Of a DNA stretch of 14,560 bases, positions 1-7,207 are shown piece by piece; positions within the stretch are counted from its first letter, which is position 1, and each line of letters starts with the position of its first letter. A program made the translations under genes and the position numbers. This stretch comes from Armatimonadota bacterium (GTDB lineage Bacteria; Sysuimicrobiota; Sysuimicrobiia; Sysuimicrobiales; Kaftiobacteriaceae): contig JAIBHM010000080.1 of the NCBI GenBank assembly GCA_020028535.1, forward strand, positions 1 through 14,560, given 5' to 3'. Under the pieces are notes generated by a model, which was not told the origin of the DNA, made no database searches, and was given only the letters and a program-made list of their open reading frames with translations.

Positions 1-399
1 GTCCATGATCACATGCATCAGCTCGGGGTCGCGGCGGCAGACATGCACGAAATTCTCTACGCCGATGGCGAACGTGTCGCCGTCCCCTGCCAGCGAGATC
101 ACCTTGAGGTCAGGGTTGGCCATCTTCGCGCCCAGCGCGTACGCGAGCGCTCCCCCGTGGGTGCCGTGGAACGCGTTGCCGTTCAGGTAGTTGCGGATCT
201 GCCCGGAACAGCCGATGCCCCCAACCATCAGGATCTCGAACGGCGTGATCTCCAGCTTGGTCAGGGCCATCTTCAGCGCTGCCAGCACGCCGAAGTCTCC
301 GCACCCGGGGCACCACTGGATGCGGTGCCGCGGGACGGCGTTCTCGTCCCACACCTTTGCCGAAACTTTTTGCGGCGTCTTCGGCTTTGCCTCAGCCAT
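1..399 (-). CDS. korB: 2-oxoacid:ferredoxin oxidoreductase beta subunit (partial, 3' end outside window)
   Basis: This is the thiamine-diphosphate-binding beta subunit of a 2-oxoacid:ferredoxin oxidoreductase, which decarboxylates a 2-oxoacid to an acyl-CoA and passes electrons to ferredoxin in the cytoplasm. The first 133 residues are visible and the frame runs open off the left edge. Visible family marks are the WCPGCG motif (Cys30 and Cys33) and GIGCSG (Cys64), expected Fe-S ligands, then NAFHGTHGG (residues 75-83) and the ThDP/Mg motif GDGD (105-108) followed by a downstream Asn. The ATG at 399 has an AGAGGA-type ribosome site about 6 nt upstream, inside the end of the alpha gene. It lies 9 bp after that gene, so the two are co-transcribed. 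The substrate is not certain: the fused-alpha arrangement favours 2-oxoglutarate (KorAB), but pyruvate or branched 2-oxoacids are possible. Confidence 0.93.
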   Translation of the reverse strand, partial: MAEAKPKTPQKVSAKVWDENAVPRHRIQWCPGCGDFGVLAALKMALTKLEITPFEILMVGGIGCSGQIRNYLNGNAFHGTHGGALAYALGAKMANPDLKVISLAGDGDTFAIGVENFVHVCRRDPELMHVIMD

Positions 400-408
400 G
401 TCGATCCT

Positions 409-2283
409 CTAATCTCCTTCCGACACTTTCACCGGCACAGGGCGGTCGGTGATGCGCACCGTGCTCAGGCCCTGCCGCAGGATTGCCTCAACGCCTTCGA
501 CGATGTCCGCCAGGTAGAGCGGCAGGCCATTGTACTTCACGATCCGGCGCACCGGGACCAGGCAGTAGGTCTGCACGACGTCCGCAAACTGCCCGGTAAT
601 GTTCTGCTCGACCGCGATCACCGTGCTGGCCTTTTCCAACAGCGGCTTCGCCGCCTCGGTGTTGAACGGCCACAGGTGCGTAAAGTGCATCAGGGCCACG
701 TCGATGCCCTGCTCCTGCAGCGTCTGCTGCGCGTGGAGCAAGACAGGCCGCATGCTCCCCCAGCCCACCAGCACCGGCTTGCCGTCGACTTTCCCGAAGA
801 CCTGCGGCGGGCGGCCGTCTTCCTTGAGATACGTCTCCATCTTGCGCAGGCGTTTGTCCACCTGGGCTTTGCGGATGAGCGGGTCGGTGCTGACAAAACC
901 GCGCTCGTCATGCTCCGAGCCCGTGATCTTGAAGACGGCGCCGACCGTGCCGGGGATCAGCCTCGGCGAGATTCCGCGGTCGGTCACCACGTAACGCTTG
1001 TACGCGCCGTCGCGGCGGAGATCGTCCTCGGTGACCAGCGTGGACCGGTCGATCGCAGCGTCCTTGAGGAAGAACGATTCGGGCATGGTCTTGCGGCCTT
1101 CGGAGAGGTTCAGATCGGTCAGGAAGAACACCGGGCATTGGTACTTATCTGCCAGGTGGTGCGCCTCGATCATCATGGTGTAACAATCTTCCTGGCTGCC
1201 CGGGGCGAGCACGATGCGCGGGATCTCGCCGTGACCGCCGTAGACCGAGAGAAACAGGTCTCCCTGCTCACTCTTCGTCGGCATCCCGGTGCTGGGCCCT
1301 GCGCGCTGCGTGTCCACGATCACCATCGGCGTCTCGGTCATGCCGGAGGTGCCGAACTCCTCGACCTTGAGCGAGAGCCCCGGTCCAGACGTGCCGACCA
1401 TGCTGCGAACACCCACCAGCGCGGCGCCGATCGCCGCCCGGATGGATTCGCGCTCGTTCTGCCCCTGCAGCGCCCGGCCGCCGTACTTGGGAAGATGCTC
1501 CTCCATGAACTCGAGGATCGCGGACGCGGGGGTGATCGGATATCCTGCGTAGAACCGGCAGCCCGCCTGGATGGCCCCGATGGCCAGCGCCTCGTTCCCG
1601 GTGATGAGGATCAGCGGTTCCTTGACCTGCCGGGGTTCCAGCCGATAGCCGACATCGACCCATCCCTTCGCACCGAGCACCGTCTCGACCACTTCGAGTC
1701 CGCGCCGCGCGGCGCGGATGTTCAGATCGACGATCTCCTGCCCCTTGCGCAAGAACCGCTCTTCAATCAACGCCCGAAAGTGGCTGCCCGTGGGGTCGAA
1801 CTCGAGCATGCGGAACAGCGCGCCGACCATGACGATGTTCTTGACGACGTCCTTCTTCAATTCATCCCGCGCGATGTTGCGCGCGGGGATGGGGAACACC
1901 TTGACGCCCCGGCGCTCCAACTCGCTCGTGTCCACCTCGGCGGTGCTGCTGTCATAGATGAGGATGCCGGCCTTGCGGAGATCCTTGCCGTGACGGAGGA
2001 TGGTGTCTCGGTTGGGCTGGACTTTCGCGTCCGGGTTGGTGTCGTAGTCGAGGGCGATCAAGATATCGACGGTGCGATCGCCCCACGAGGTCGCCGGCGC
2101 CTCGGTGATGAGCATGGGGTCGTATTGATGCGCGCCGTAGATGGTCGACGCGTAGCCGCGTTCCATCGCCAGCACCTGCAGGCCGGCGCGCGTGAAAATG
2201 CGTCCCAGCACGTCCGTCACCGTCACCACGCCGTCGCGGAGCTGGACACCGCCGACGAGGACCTTCAGGTTATTAACGATCAC
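409..2283 (-). CDS. korA: 2-oxoacid:ferredoxin oxidoreductase, fused gamma-alpha subunit
   Basis: At 624 residues this is the catalytic partner of the neighbouring beta subunit. Residues 1 to about 205 form the gamma-type domain (start VNNLKVLVGGVQ, then GAHQYDPMLITEAP and NIVMVGALFRML), and residues about 220-624 form the alpha ThDP-dependent domain. Alpha-domain marks are GYPITPAS (247-254), GQNERESIRAAIGAA (274-288), GTSGPGLSLK (297-306) and RAGPSTGMPTKSEQGDL (327-343). The gamma-alpha fusion is typical of 2-oxoglutarate:ferredoxin oxidoreductases of the two-subunit KorAB type. The start codon is GTG (2283-2281 on the minus strand), with a purine-rich GGGGAAGGGAAG stretch upstream. It is divergent from livM across 63 bp. 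A Liv-type importer next door makes a branched-chain 2-oxoacid substrate conceivable, but nothing in the sequence decides this. Confidence 0.95.
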   Translation of the reverse strand: MIVNNLKVLVGGVQLRDGVVTVTDVLGRIFTRAGLQVLAMERGYASTIYGAHQYDPMLITEAPATSWGDRTVDILIALDYDTNPDAKVQPNRDTILRHGKDLRKAGILIYDSSTAEVDTSELERRGVKVFPIPARNIARDELKKDVVKNIVMVGALFRMLEFDPTGSHFRALIEERFLRKGQEIVDLNIRAARRGLEVVETVLGAKGWVDVGYRLEPRQVKEPLILITGNEALAIGAIQAGCRFYAGYPITPASAILEFMEEHLPKYGGRALQGQNERESIRAAIGAALVGVRSMVGTSGPGLSLKVEEFGTSGMTETPMVIVDTQRAGPSTGMPTKSEQGDLFLSVYGGHGEIPRIVLAPGSQEDCYTMMIEAHHLADKYQCPVFFLTDLNLSEGRKTMPESFFLKDAAIDRSTLVTEDDLRRDGAYKRYVVTDRGISPRLIPGTVGAVFKITGSEHDERGFVSTDPLIRKAQVDKRLRKMETYLKEDGRPPQVFGKVDGKPVLVGWGSMRPVLLHAQQTLQEQGIDVALMHFTHLWPFNTEAAKPLLEKASTVIAVEQNITGQFADVVQTYCLVPVRRIVKYNGLPLYLADIVEGVEAILRQGLSTVRITDRPVPVKVSEGD

Positions 2284-2296
2284 GCGTTCTTCCCTT

Positions 2297-2325
2297 CCCC
2301 ACAGAAGAATAATGGCCCCACAGAA
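2297..2325. repeat. 10-bp direct repeat in the korA/livM divergent intergenic region
   Basis: CCCCACAGAA occurs at 2297-2306 and again at 2316-2325, a spacing of 19 bp or close to two helical turns. Both copies lie in the 63-bp gap that must hold the start signals of two divergent operons. A one-mismatch palindrome, GAAAGGCCCTTC (2323-2334), overlaps the second copy. The arrangement would suit a regulator bound to one face of the helix, but no convincing -35/-10 pair was seen on either strand, so an operator role is inference. Confidence 0.4.
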
Positions 2326-2346
2326 AGGCCCTTCACATCATACCAT

Positions 2347-3399
2347 ATGGGCCAATCCGGTCAAAACCGCCGCCGGAAGGCGCAGGGAACGCATTCCGCA
2401 AAGAGAAATCGGCGAGGCGTGGAACTGCGCCAGCGGTACGAGGAAGACCTCACCCTCGTTCGCGGCGTGCTGGGTTGGTCGGCTCTTCTCGCGCTTCTGG
2501 CTTTCCTCGCGCTCCTGCCGGTCCTGGCCCCAGGGTACTTCCTTTATACTGCCTCCCTCGTCGCCGTCCACGTCGTCATCGCCGTCGGCCTGAACCTCCT
2601 CGTCGGCTACACCGGACAGATCTCGCTGGGGCATGCCGGATTCGTCGCCGTCGGCGCGTACGCCGCGGGAGTCCTGGCCACGCGGCTCCACGTGCCGTGG
2701 CCGGGGGCGATGCTCGGCGGAGGGATCGCGGCGGCGTTTTTCGGCTTCCTGGTCGGCATTCCCGCGCTGCGTTTGACCGGTCCCTATCTCACTATCGCCA
2801 CGCTCGGCTTCGGCATCGCGGTAAACCAGGTCCTCACCAACTGGGAACAGTTATCCGGGGGCAGAACCGGGCTGTTCCTGCCGAAGCTGGCAATCGCCGG
2901 AGTGCGCCTGCGCGATCATCACATTTACTACCTTTTCGCAGGGCTGGCTGCCGCGCTCGTCTGGATCGCGACCAACCTCGTGCGCTCGCATGTCGGGCGG
3001 GCGTTTGTGGCGATCCGCGACAGCGACATCGCGGCGGAAGTCATGGGCGTCAACCTCACCGTGTACAAGACCCTGGCATTTGCGGTGAGCGCCTTCTACG
3101 CAGGGATCGGAGGGGCGATGTTGGCCTACCTGCTGGGCTATCTCGAGCCTCAACTCTTCACGTTGTTCGAATCGATCTACTACTTCAGCATGATCGTCAT
3201 CGGAGGGCTGGGCACGATCCCGGGCTCGATCCTCGGCGCGATTCTGCTCACCATTCTCCCGCAGCAGCTGGCGGGTCTGAAGCAATACCTTCCGCTCGTC
3301 TACGGCGCGACGATCGTGCTGGTCATGGCCGTCGAACCCCTCGGAATCTACGGGCGGTGGCTCCGGATCAAGCTATGGTTCAAGACATGGCCCTTCTAG
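2347..3399 (+). CDS. livM: Branched-chain amino-acid type ABC transporter permease (LivM-like)
   Basis: This is one of the two membrane permeases of a high-affinity amino-acid or organic-acid importer in the inner membrane. The protein is 350 residues from ATG 2347 and has multiple hydrophobic segments starting near residue 37. It shows the LivM signature GLNLLVGYTGQISLGHAGF in the early membrane region, a RDSDIAAEVMGVN stretch (the EAA-like loop that contacts the ATPases), and IGGLGTIPGSILGA near the C-terminus. The first 25-35 residues are basic and poorly conserved in character, so the GTG at 2419 (326 residues, with GAGG just upstream) is a good alternative start; neither has a strong ribosome site. 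The 3' end overlaps livH by 25 bp. It is the first gene of the transporter operon. Confidence 0.92.
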   Translation: MGQSGQNRRRKAQGTHSAKRNRRGVELRQRYEEDLTLVRGVLGWSALLALLAFLALLPVLAPGYFLYTASLVAVHVVIAVGLNLLVGYTGQISLGHAGFVAVGAYAAGVLATRLHVPWPGAMLGGGIAAAFFGFLVGIPALRLTGPYLTIATLGFGIAVNQVLTNWEQLSGGRTGLFLPKLAIAGVRLRDHHIYYLFAGLAAALVWIATNLVRSHVGRAFVAIRDSDIAAEVMGVNLTVYKTLAFAVSAFYAGIGGAMLAYLLGYLEPQLFTLFESIYYFSMIVIGGLGTIPGSILGAILLTILPQQLAGLKQYLPLVYGATIVLVMAVEPLGIYGRWLRIKLWFKTWPF

Positions 3400-4265
3400 T
3401 CCAGTACGTCGTCGTCGGGCTCGCGGTCGGCAGCCTGTACGCTCTCGTCGCGCTCGGGATCGTGCTGTTGTACCGCACGTCGCGGATCCTCAACTTCGCG
3501 CACGGTGACTTGGCCACGTTTGGCACGTTCATTGCCTTCGCGCTGTTGACCGCGTGGCGCTGGCCGTTCGCGGCGGCTTCACTGGGAAGCTTGCTCACCA
3601 CGGCGGTAGTCGGCGCCGCCTTCTTCTTCCTCGTGATCCGGCCGGCGAAGGAGTCCACCCTGCTAGGCAAGATCGTGATCACGCTCGGCCTCGCGCTCGT
3701 GTTGCAGGGGGCCACCGTGATCCTCTGGGGGACCGGAACGAAGATCCTCCCCTTCCCGCTGTCGGACATCAAGGTCTACCGCCTCGGGCAGGTCGTGGTG
3801 AGTCAGATCAGCGTGGGAAGCTTCGCCGTCGGGCTGGCGCTGATGGGGGCGCTCTACGTCCTGGTGCAACACACGCGTGTCGGGTTGGCGATGCGCGCGG
3901 TGTCACAGGATACCGTGGCCGCCCAGGTGCTAGGCATTCCTGTGAAGCAGATCTTCGCGCTGACCTGGGGGCTCGCGTCTGCGCTGGGGGCGGCCGCCGG
4001 CATCCTGCTGGCCCCGGCTACGCTGCTGGATCCCTACATGATGCTGGATCCTTTTCTCAAGGGCTTCGCGGCCGCTGTCCTGGGCGGGATCGACAGCATG
4101 CCCGGGGCGGCGGTGGGCGGCCTCTTACTTGGGGTGCTGGAGGCACTCTTTGGCGGCTACGTCTCGGTCAAGTTCAAGACAACGCTGGCCTTCCTGATCA
4201 TCATCGCGGTGCTCGTTGTGCGTCCCGAAGGCCTGCTGGGCAGGGAGTACAAGCGGCGCGTGTAA
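3375..4265 (+). CDS. livH: Branched-chain amino-acid type ABC transporter permease (LivH-like)
   Basis: The second inner-membrane permease, 296 residues, is the usual size for LivH. Family marks are the N-terminal GLAVGSLYALVALGIVLLYRT, then RILNFAHGDLATFGTF, the cytoplasmic loop MRAVSQDTVAAQVLGIPV (the contact for the LivG/LivF ATPases), and GGIDSMPGAAVGGLLLGVLE near the end. It begins within livM (25-bp overlap). ATG 3375 is preceded only by a weak GGTGG-like stretch; ATG 3387 would remove four residues and is equally possible. The overlap suggests translational coupling, which would match the 1:1 permease stoichiometry of this family. Confidence 0.94.
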   Translation: MVQDMALLVQYVVVGLAVGSLYALVALGIVLLYRTSRILNFAHGDLATFGTFIAFALLTAWRWPFAAASLGSLLTTAVVGAAFFFLVIRPAKESTLLGKIVITLGLALVLQGATVILWGTGTKILPFPLSDIKVYRLGQVVVSQISVGSFAVGLALMGALYVLVQHTRVGLAMRAVSQDTVAAQVLGIPVKQIFALTWGLASALGAAAGILLAPATLLDPYMMLDPFLKGFAAAVLGGIDSMPGAAVGGLLLGVLEALFGGYVSVKFKTTLAFLIIIAVLVVRPEGLLGREYKRRV

Positions 4266-4286
4266 CTAGTCGGATACATCCGTAGT
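4265..4286 (+). other. Stem-loop between livH stop and livK ribosome site
   Basis: ACTA (4265-4268) pairs with TAGT (4283-4286), and CGGA (4271-4274) pairs with TCCG (4279-4282) around a TACA loop, with GT unpaired on the left side. The helix ends one base before the strong Shine-Dalgarno of livK. It has no T-tract, so it is not a classic terminator. It could be a processing, stability or translation-modulating element; function is inferred only. Confidence 0.4.
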
Positions 4287-4299
4287 GGAGGGGTGAGGG
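4287..4299 (+). promoter_or_regulatory. Strong extended ribosome binding site of livK
   Basis: GGAGGGGTGAGGG lies directly before ATG 4301 and offers two Shine-Dalgarno matches (GGAGG, 9 nt spacing; GAGG nearer). It is clearly the strongest ribosome site in the transporter operon, as expected for a solute-binding protein that must outnumber its permease. Confidence 0.75.
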
Positions 4300-4300
4300 C

Positions 4301-5482
4301 ATGAGACTGGCAAGGATTGGGGTGATTCTGTCGCTGCTCGTGCTCGCCGCGACGGCCACCGTGGCCCAACCGCAGGAGCGCGGCGTGACCGACACCGAGA
4401 TCGTCATCGGCAGTTCCCAGCCACTCTCCGGCCCGGCCGCCTTCTGGGGCCAGGGTGTCGGAGGCGGCATGGATGCCTACTTGAAGGTCATCAACGACCA
4501 GGGCGGTATCAACGGCCGAAAGATCCGCCTGATCCTGCGCGACGACGGCTACCTGCCGCCTCGCGCGGTAGCGAACGTCCGCGAACTGGTTGAACGTGAG
4601 CGCGTCTTCGCCATCGTCAGCCTGATCGGATCCGCCAACACGTTTGCCGTTCGCGATTACGTGATCGAGAACCAGCTGCTCTGGATCACGCCGACCGCCG
4701 ACGCGAATATGTGGGCGGGCTTCAAAGACAAGAAGTATCTCTTCGTGGCCTACCCGGGCTACGTCGATGAGGGCCGCATCCTCACGGTATACGGCGCGCG
4801 CCAGATGGGCGCCAAGTCCGTCGCGGTCTTCTACCAGAATGACCTCTATGGCCAGAAGGGTCTGGTTGGAGTCAAGCGGGGCGTAGCAGAAGCGAGGATC
4901 AAGCTCGCAACCGCGGTATCATACGAAGTCACAGACCGCGACGTGTCAGCCCACGCGCTTAAGCTGCGCCAGTCCGGTGCGGACACCGTAATTCTCTACG
5001 CTCTGCCGACTGCGGGGGCTTTGATCGTGCGTGAGATGGCGAAGATCGGGTACACGCCAAAGCTGCTGTCCAGTTTCACCCTTGCCGACCCCATCATGTT
5101 CCAGCTGGCGGGGGAGGCCTGGAACGGTGTCACGCTCACAGCATTCTTCCCGGTCCCGGGCACAGATGCGAAGGTGGATGCCATGCTGGAGACGTTGATC
5201 AAGACCAACCCGCAGCTGCGGGCGAGCCCATTCAACGCGCTCGCCGGAGTGGCATTCCTGGAGCCGTTCGTTGAGGCACTGCGGCGGACCGGCCCGAACG
5301 TCACCAAGGATGGCGTCGTCCGCGCGTTCGAATCGCTTCGGAACTGGGACGGAGAAGTCATCCGCGGCGTCACTTTTGGCGCCAACCGGCGGCAGGGAAT
5401 CAACAGGATCTACATCGTCAGGTCCGAAGGCGGCCAGTACAAGAAACTCACCGACTGGATCGAGTACCCGGTCGGCTTCTAA
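4301..5482 (+). CDS. livK: ABC transporter substrate-binding protein, Leu/Ile/Val-binding type
   Basis: A 393-residue exported binding protein captures the substrate outside the membrane and delivers it to LivHM. Residues 1-22 form a signal peptide: basic MRLAR, a hydrophobic core (IGVILSLLVLAA), and a T-V-A cleavage site before Gln23. There is no lipobox Cys, so it is probably soluble rather than a lipoprotein. The mature part follows the type I periplasmic-binding fold of family 6: VTDTEIVIGSSQPLSGPAA, GGINGRKIRLILRDDGYLPP (family DD-Y), and VAVFYQNDLYGQKG. The length is normal. Ligands of this family include branched-chain amino acids, amides, aromatic acids and other carboxylates, so the substrate cannot be fixed from sequence. 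Stem-loops flank the gene on both sides in an otherwise tight operon. Confidence 0.94.
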   Translation: MRLARIGVILSLLVLAATATVAQPQERGVTDTEIVIGSSQPLSGPAAFWGQGVGGGMDAYLKVINDQGGINGRKIRLILRDDGYLPPRAVANVRELVERERVFAIVSLIGSANTFAVRDYVIENQLLWITPTADANMWAGFKDKKYLFVAYPGYVDEGRILTVYGARQMGAKSVAVFYQNDLYGQKGLVGVKRGVAEARIKLATAVSYEVTDRDVSAHALKLRQSGADTVILYALPTAGALIVREMAKIGYTPKLLSSFTLADPIMFQLAGEAWNGVTLTAFFPVPGTDAKVDAMLETLIKTNPQLRASPFNALAGVAFLEPFVEALRRTGPNVTKDGVVRAFESLRNWDGEVIRGVTFGANRRQGINRIYIVRSEGGQYKKLTDWIEYPVGF

Positions 5483-5506
5483 ATGTTGGCGGGGATGTTG
5501 GCGGGA
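5483..5506 (+). repeat. 12-bp tandem duplication after livK
   Basis: Immediately after the livK stop, ATGTTGGCGGGG (5483-5494) is followed by ATGTTGGCGGGA (5495-5506), identical in 11 of 12 positions. The GGCGGG of the second copy is the left arm of the stem-loop that follows, so the duplication gives two possible left arms. Confidence 0.7.
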
Positions 5507-5533
5507 GGTGGGTTCTGGGCCCACTCTCCCGCC
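5500..5533 (+). terminator. Strong GC-rich stem-loop between livK and livG
   Basis: GGCGGGAG (5500-5507) plus GTGGG (5508-5512) pairs with CCCAC (5520-5524) plus CTCCCGCC (5526-5533). This gives 13 base pairs with a single bulged T at 5525 and a 7-nt loop. No T-run follows (the next bases are GATCTGTTAG), so full factor-independent termination is unlikely. Partial attenuation, or 3' protection of the livK message inside the operon, fits better. This type of element is often found behind binding-protein genes. Confidence 0.65.
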
Positions 5534-5551
5534 GATCTGTTAGAGGCTTGA

Positions 5552-6391
5552 ATGGCCGACGCCGTCCCCCATGAAACTGTCTCCGCCTTCCTTTCGATCG
5601 AGCATCTCTCCATCGCGTTCGGCGGCATCGTGGCGCTGGACAGTCTCAACCTGCAGGTGCCGCGGGGTGCGCTGATCTCGGTCATCGGCCCCAACGGCGC
5701 AGGCAAGACCACGCTCTTCAATTGCATCACCGGCCTGTATCGTCCTGACCGTGGGCGCGTTCGCCTCGATGGCCGCGATGTCGTTGGGATGAAACCAGAT
5801 GGTGTCGCCCGCCTCGGGGTCGCGCGGACCTTTCAGAACATCGAGCTGTTCTTGCGGATGACCGCGCTGCAGAACCTACTGCTCGGCCGGCACCTCCACT
5901 TCCGTGCGGGATTCTTCGCTGCCGCGCTCGGCACGTCCAGGTGGCGACGCGAAGAGGTTCACCACCGCGAGCGCGCCGAGCAGATCCTCGACTTCCTCGA
6001 CCTCCAGGAAGCGCGCGACCGGCGCGTCAGCGACCTGCCGCTCGGCCGCCAGCGCCTCGTGGAACTGGGACGCGCGCTGGCCACCGGCCCGAAACTCCTG
6101 TTGCTGGACGAGCCCTCTTCCGGCATGACCGCCGAGGAAAAGGCCGACCTCGTCTTCAGGATCAAAGACATCCGGGAGGAAATGGGCATCACCGTTATCC
6201 TCGTTGAGCATGACTTGAAGCTCGTGATGGGTATCTCCGATTGGGTCGCCGTCCTCGATCACGGCGTGAAGATCGCGCAGGGGAGTACCGCCGAGGTCCA
6301 GACTAATCCGGATGTGATTCGAGCCTACCTCGGTGAGCCCGAAGGCTGGACCTCGGCGGGGCAGGTAGGCACACCTACGTTCAATGGCTGA
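5552..6391 (+). CDS. livG: ABC transporter ATP-binding protein (LivG-like)
   Basis: One of two cytoplasmic ATPases powering the importer, 279 residues. Visible motifs are Walker A GPNGAGKT (46-53), Q-loop Gln95 in RTFQNIELF, ABC signature region LPLGRQRLVELGRAL (162-176), Walker B LLLLDEP (182-188), and switch His220 in LVEHDLKLVM. The signature is LPLGRQ instead of LSGGQ; a weak signature of the LPYG type is common in LivG proteins. The C-terminal NPDVIRAYLGE is also typical of the family. ATG 5552 has AGAGG five nt upstream. The first 14 residues precede the usual start of the ABC fold, so the N-terminus is slightly extended. It overlaps livF by 8 bp. Confidence 0.94.
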   Translation: MADAVPHETVSAFLSIEHLSIAFGGIVALDSLNLQVPRGALISVIGPNGAGKTTLFNCITGLYRPDRGRVRLDGRDVVGMKPDGVARLGVARTFQNIELFLRMTALQNLLLGRHLHFRAGFFAAALGTSRWRREEVHHRERAEQILDFLDLQEARDRRVSDLPLGRQRLVELGRALATGPKLLLLDEPSSGMTAEEKADLVFRIKDIREEMGITVILVEHDLKLVMGISDWVAVLDHGVKIAQGSTAEVQTNPDVIRAYLGEPEGWTSAGQVGTPTFNG

Positions 6392-7169
6392 GCTCAACCC
6401 CTTGCTCAAAGTCCACAATGTCGAGACCGCGTACTACGGGCGGCTTACGGTCCTGCGCGGAGTGTCGCTGGAGGTGCCGGACGGCCGGATTGTCGCGCTG
6501 CTCGGGAGCAACGGGGCGGGCAAGACGACACTGCTGCGGACGATCATGGGGCTCATCTCAGACCAACCGGAGAAAGGGACGGTCGAGTTCGCTGGCCGCC
6601 GGCTGAACGGGATGGATCCGGAGGACGTTGCCGCGCTCGGCATCGGGTACGTCATCGAGGGGCGGGGGATCTTCCCCGAGCTCAGCGTTCACGAAAACCT
6701 CCAGCTCGGGACGTACCGCCGGCGTGGAGCCGGGGTGCGCGCAGACTTCGACCGAGTCCATGGGTTGTTCCCCATCTTACGTGAGCGCCAGGGGCAACTC
6801 GCGGGCACCCTATCCGGAGGCGAACAGCAAATGCTGGCCATCGGCCGGGCGCTGCTCATGCGGCCGCGCCTCTTGATGCTCGATGAACCGTCGCTGGGGC
6901 TTGCGCCGATGCTGGTCCGGGAGATTTTCCGCGCCATCGCGGGGATCAACCGGGACGGCACCGCGATCCTGCTCGTCGAGCAAAACGCGCGTATGGCGCT
7001 CTCCATCGCGCACACCGGTTACGTACTGGAAAGCGGACGACTTGTGCTGGAAGGATCGGCCCAGGACCTGGCGGAGAACCCCAACGTGCAAGAGCTCTAC
7101 CTGGGTGTCACGCGCGAACCTTCCATTAAAGGATGGAAGCGCTACAAGGTCCGGAGGCGCTGGGCTTAG
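6384..7169 (+). CDS. livF: ABC transporter ATP-binding protein (LivF-like)
   Basis: The second ATPase of the importer, 261 residues. Motifs are Walker A GSNGAGKT (41-48), YVIEGRGIFPELSV (89-102, the LivF-typical stretch replacing a Q-loop Gln), signature LSGGEQQMLAIGRAL (143-157), Walker B LLMLDEP (163-169), and LVEQNARMAL (198-207), where Gln200 stands in for the switch His as usual in LivF. The C-terminus carries a basic tail (KGWKRYKVRRRW) beyond the usual ELYLG end. It starts inside livG (8-bp overlap) and ends the operon. Its stop overlaps that of the convergent gene by 2 bases (7167-7168). Confidence 0.95.
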   Translation: MAELNPLLKVHNVETAYYGRLTVLRGVSLEVPDGRIVALLGSNGAGKTTLLRTIMGLISDQPEKGTVEFAGRRLNGMDPEDVAALGIGYVIEGRGIFPELSVHENLQLGTYRRRGAGVRADFDRVHGLFPILRERQGQLAGTLSGGEQQMLAIGRALLMRPRLLMLDEPSLGLAPMLVREIFRAIAGINRDGTAILLVEQNARMALSIAHTGYVLESGRLVLEGSAQDLAENPNVQELYLGVTREPSIKGWKRYKVRRRWA

Positions 7170-7207
7170 CTCCGTGCCCGCTGCAGTGCAGCTAGCAGCG
7201 CCTCCGG
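7151..7207. terminator. Inverted repeat at the livF / PH-protein convergent junction (candidate bidirectional terminator)
   Basis: CCGGAGGCGCT (7151-7161) and AGCGCCTCCGG (7197-7207) are perfect 11-bp inverted copies. The 35 bases between them hold a smaller palindrome, GCTGCA-G-TGCAGC (7180-7192). The structure covers the last codons of both convergent genes. It has no T-run on either strand, so whether it stops transcription is inferred from position only. Confidence 0.5.

Noticed and set aside
13..2346. Very long plus-strand open frame running opposite korB and korA and continuing into livM
   Set aside because: The translation before 2347 is rich in Arg, Asp, His and Leu with no domain or membrane pattern, while the minus strand encodes clear korBA motifs. 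It is an antisense frame kept open by high GC; only the part from about 2347 is livM.
2475..3374. Plus-strand open frame ahead of livH overlapping livM
   Set aside because: Arg/Pro/His-rich shadow of livM in another frame; the true livH begins near 3375 with a typical N-terminus.
6035..6080. LivG signature LPLGRQ as evidence of a broken ATPase
   Set aside because: Degenerate LPYG-type signatures are common in LivG, and Walker A, Walker B and the switch His are all intact.
6990..7010. Missing switch His in LivF (Gln200 instead)
   Set aside because: The LVEQN form is the normal LivF sequence, not a defect.
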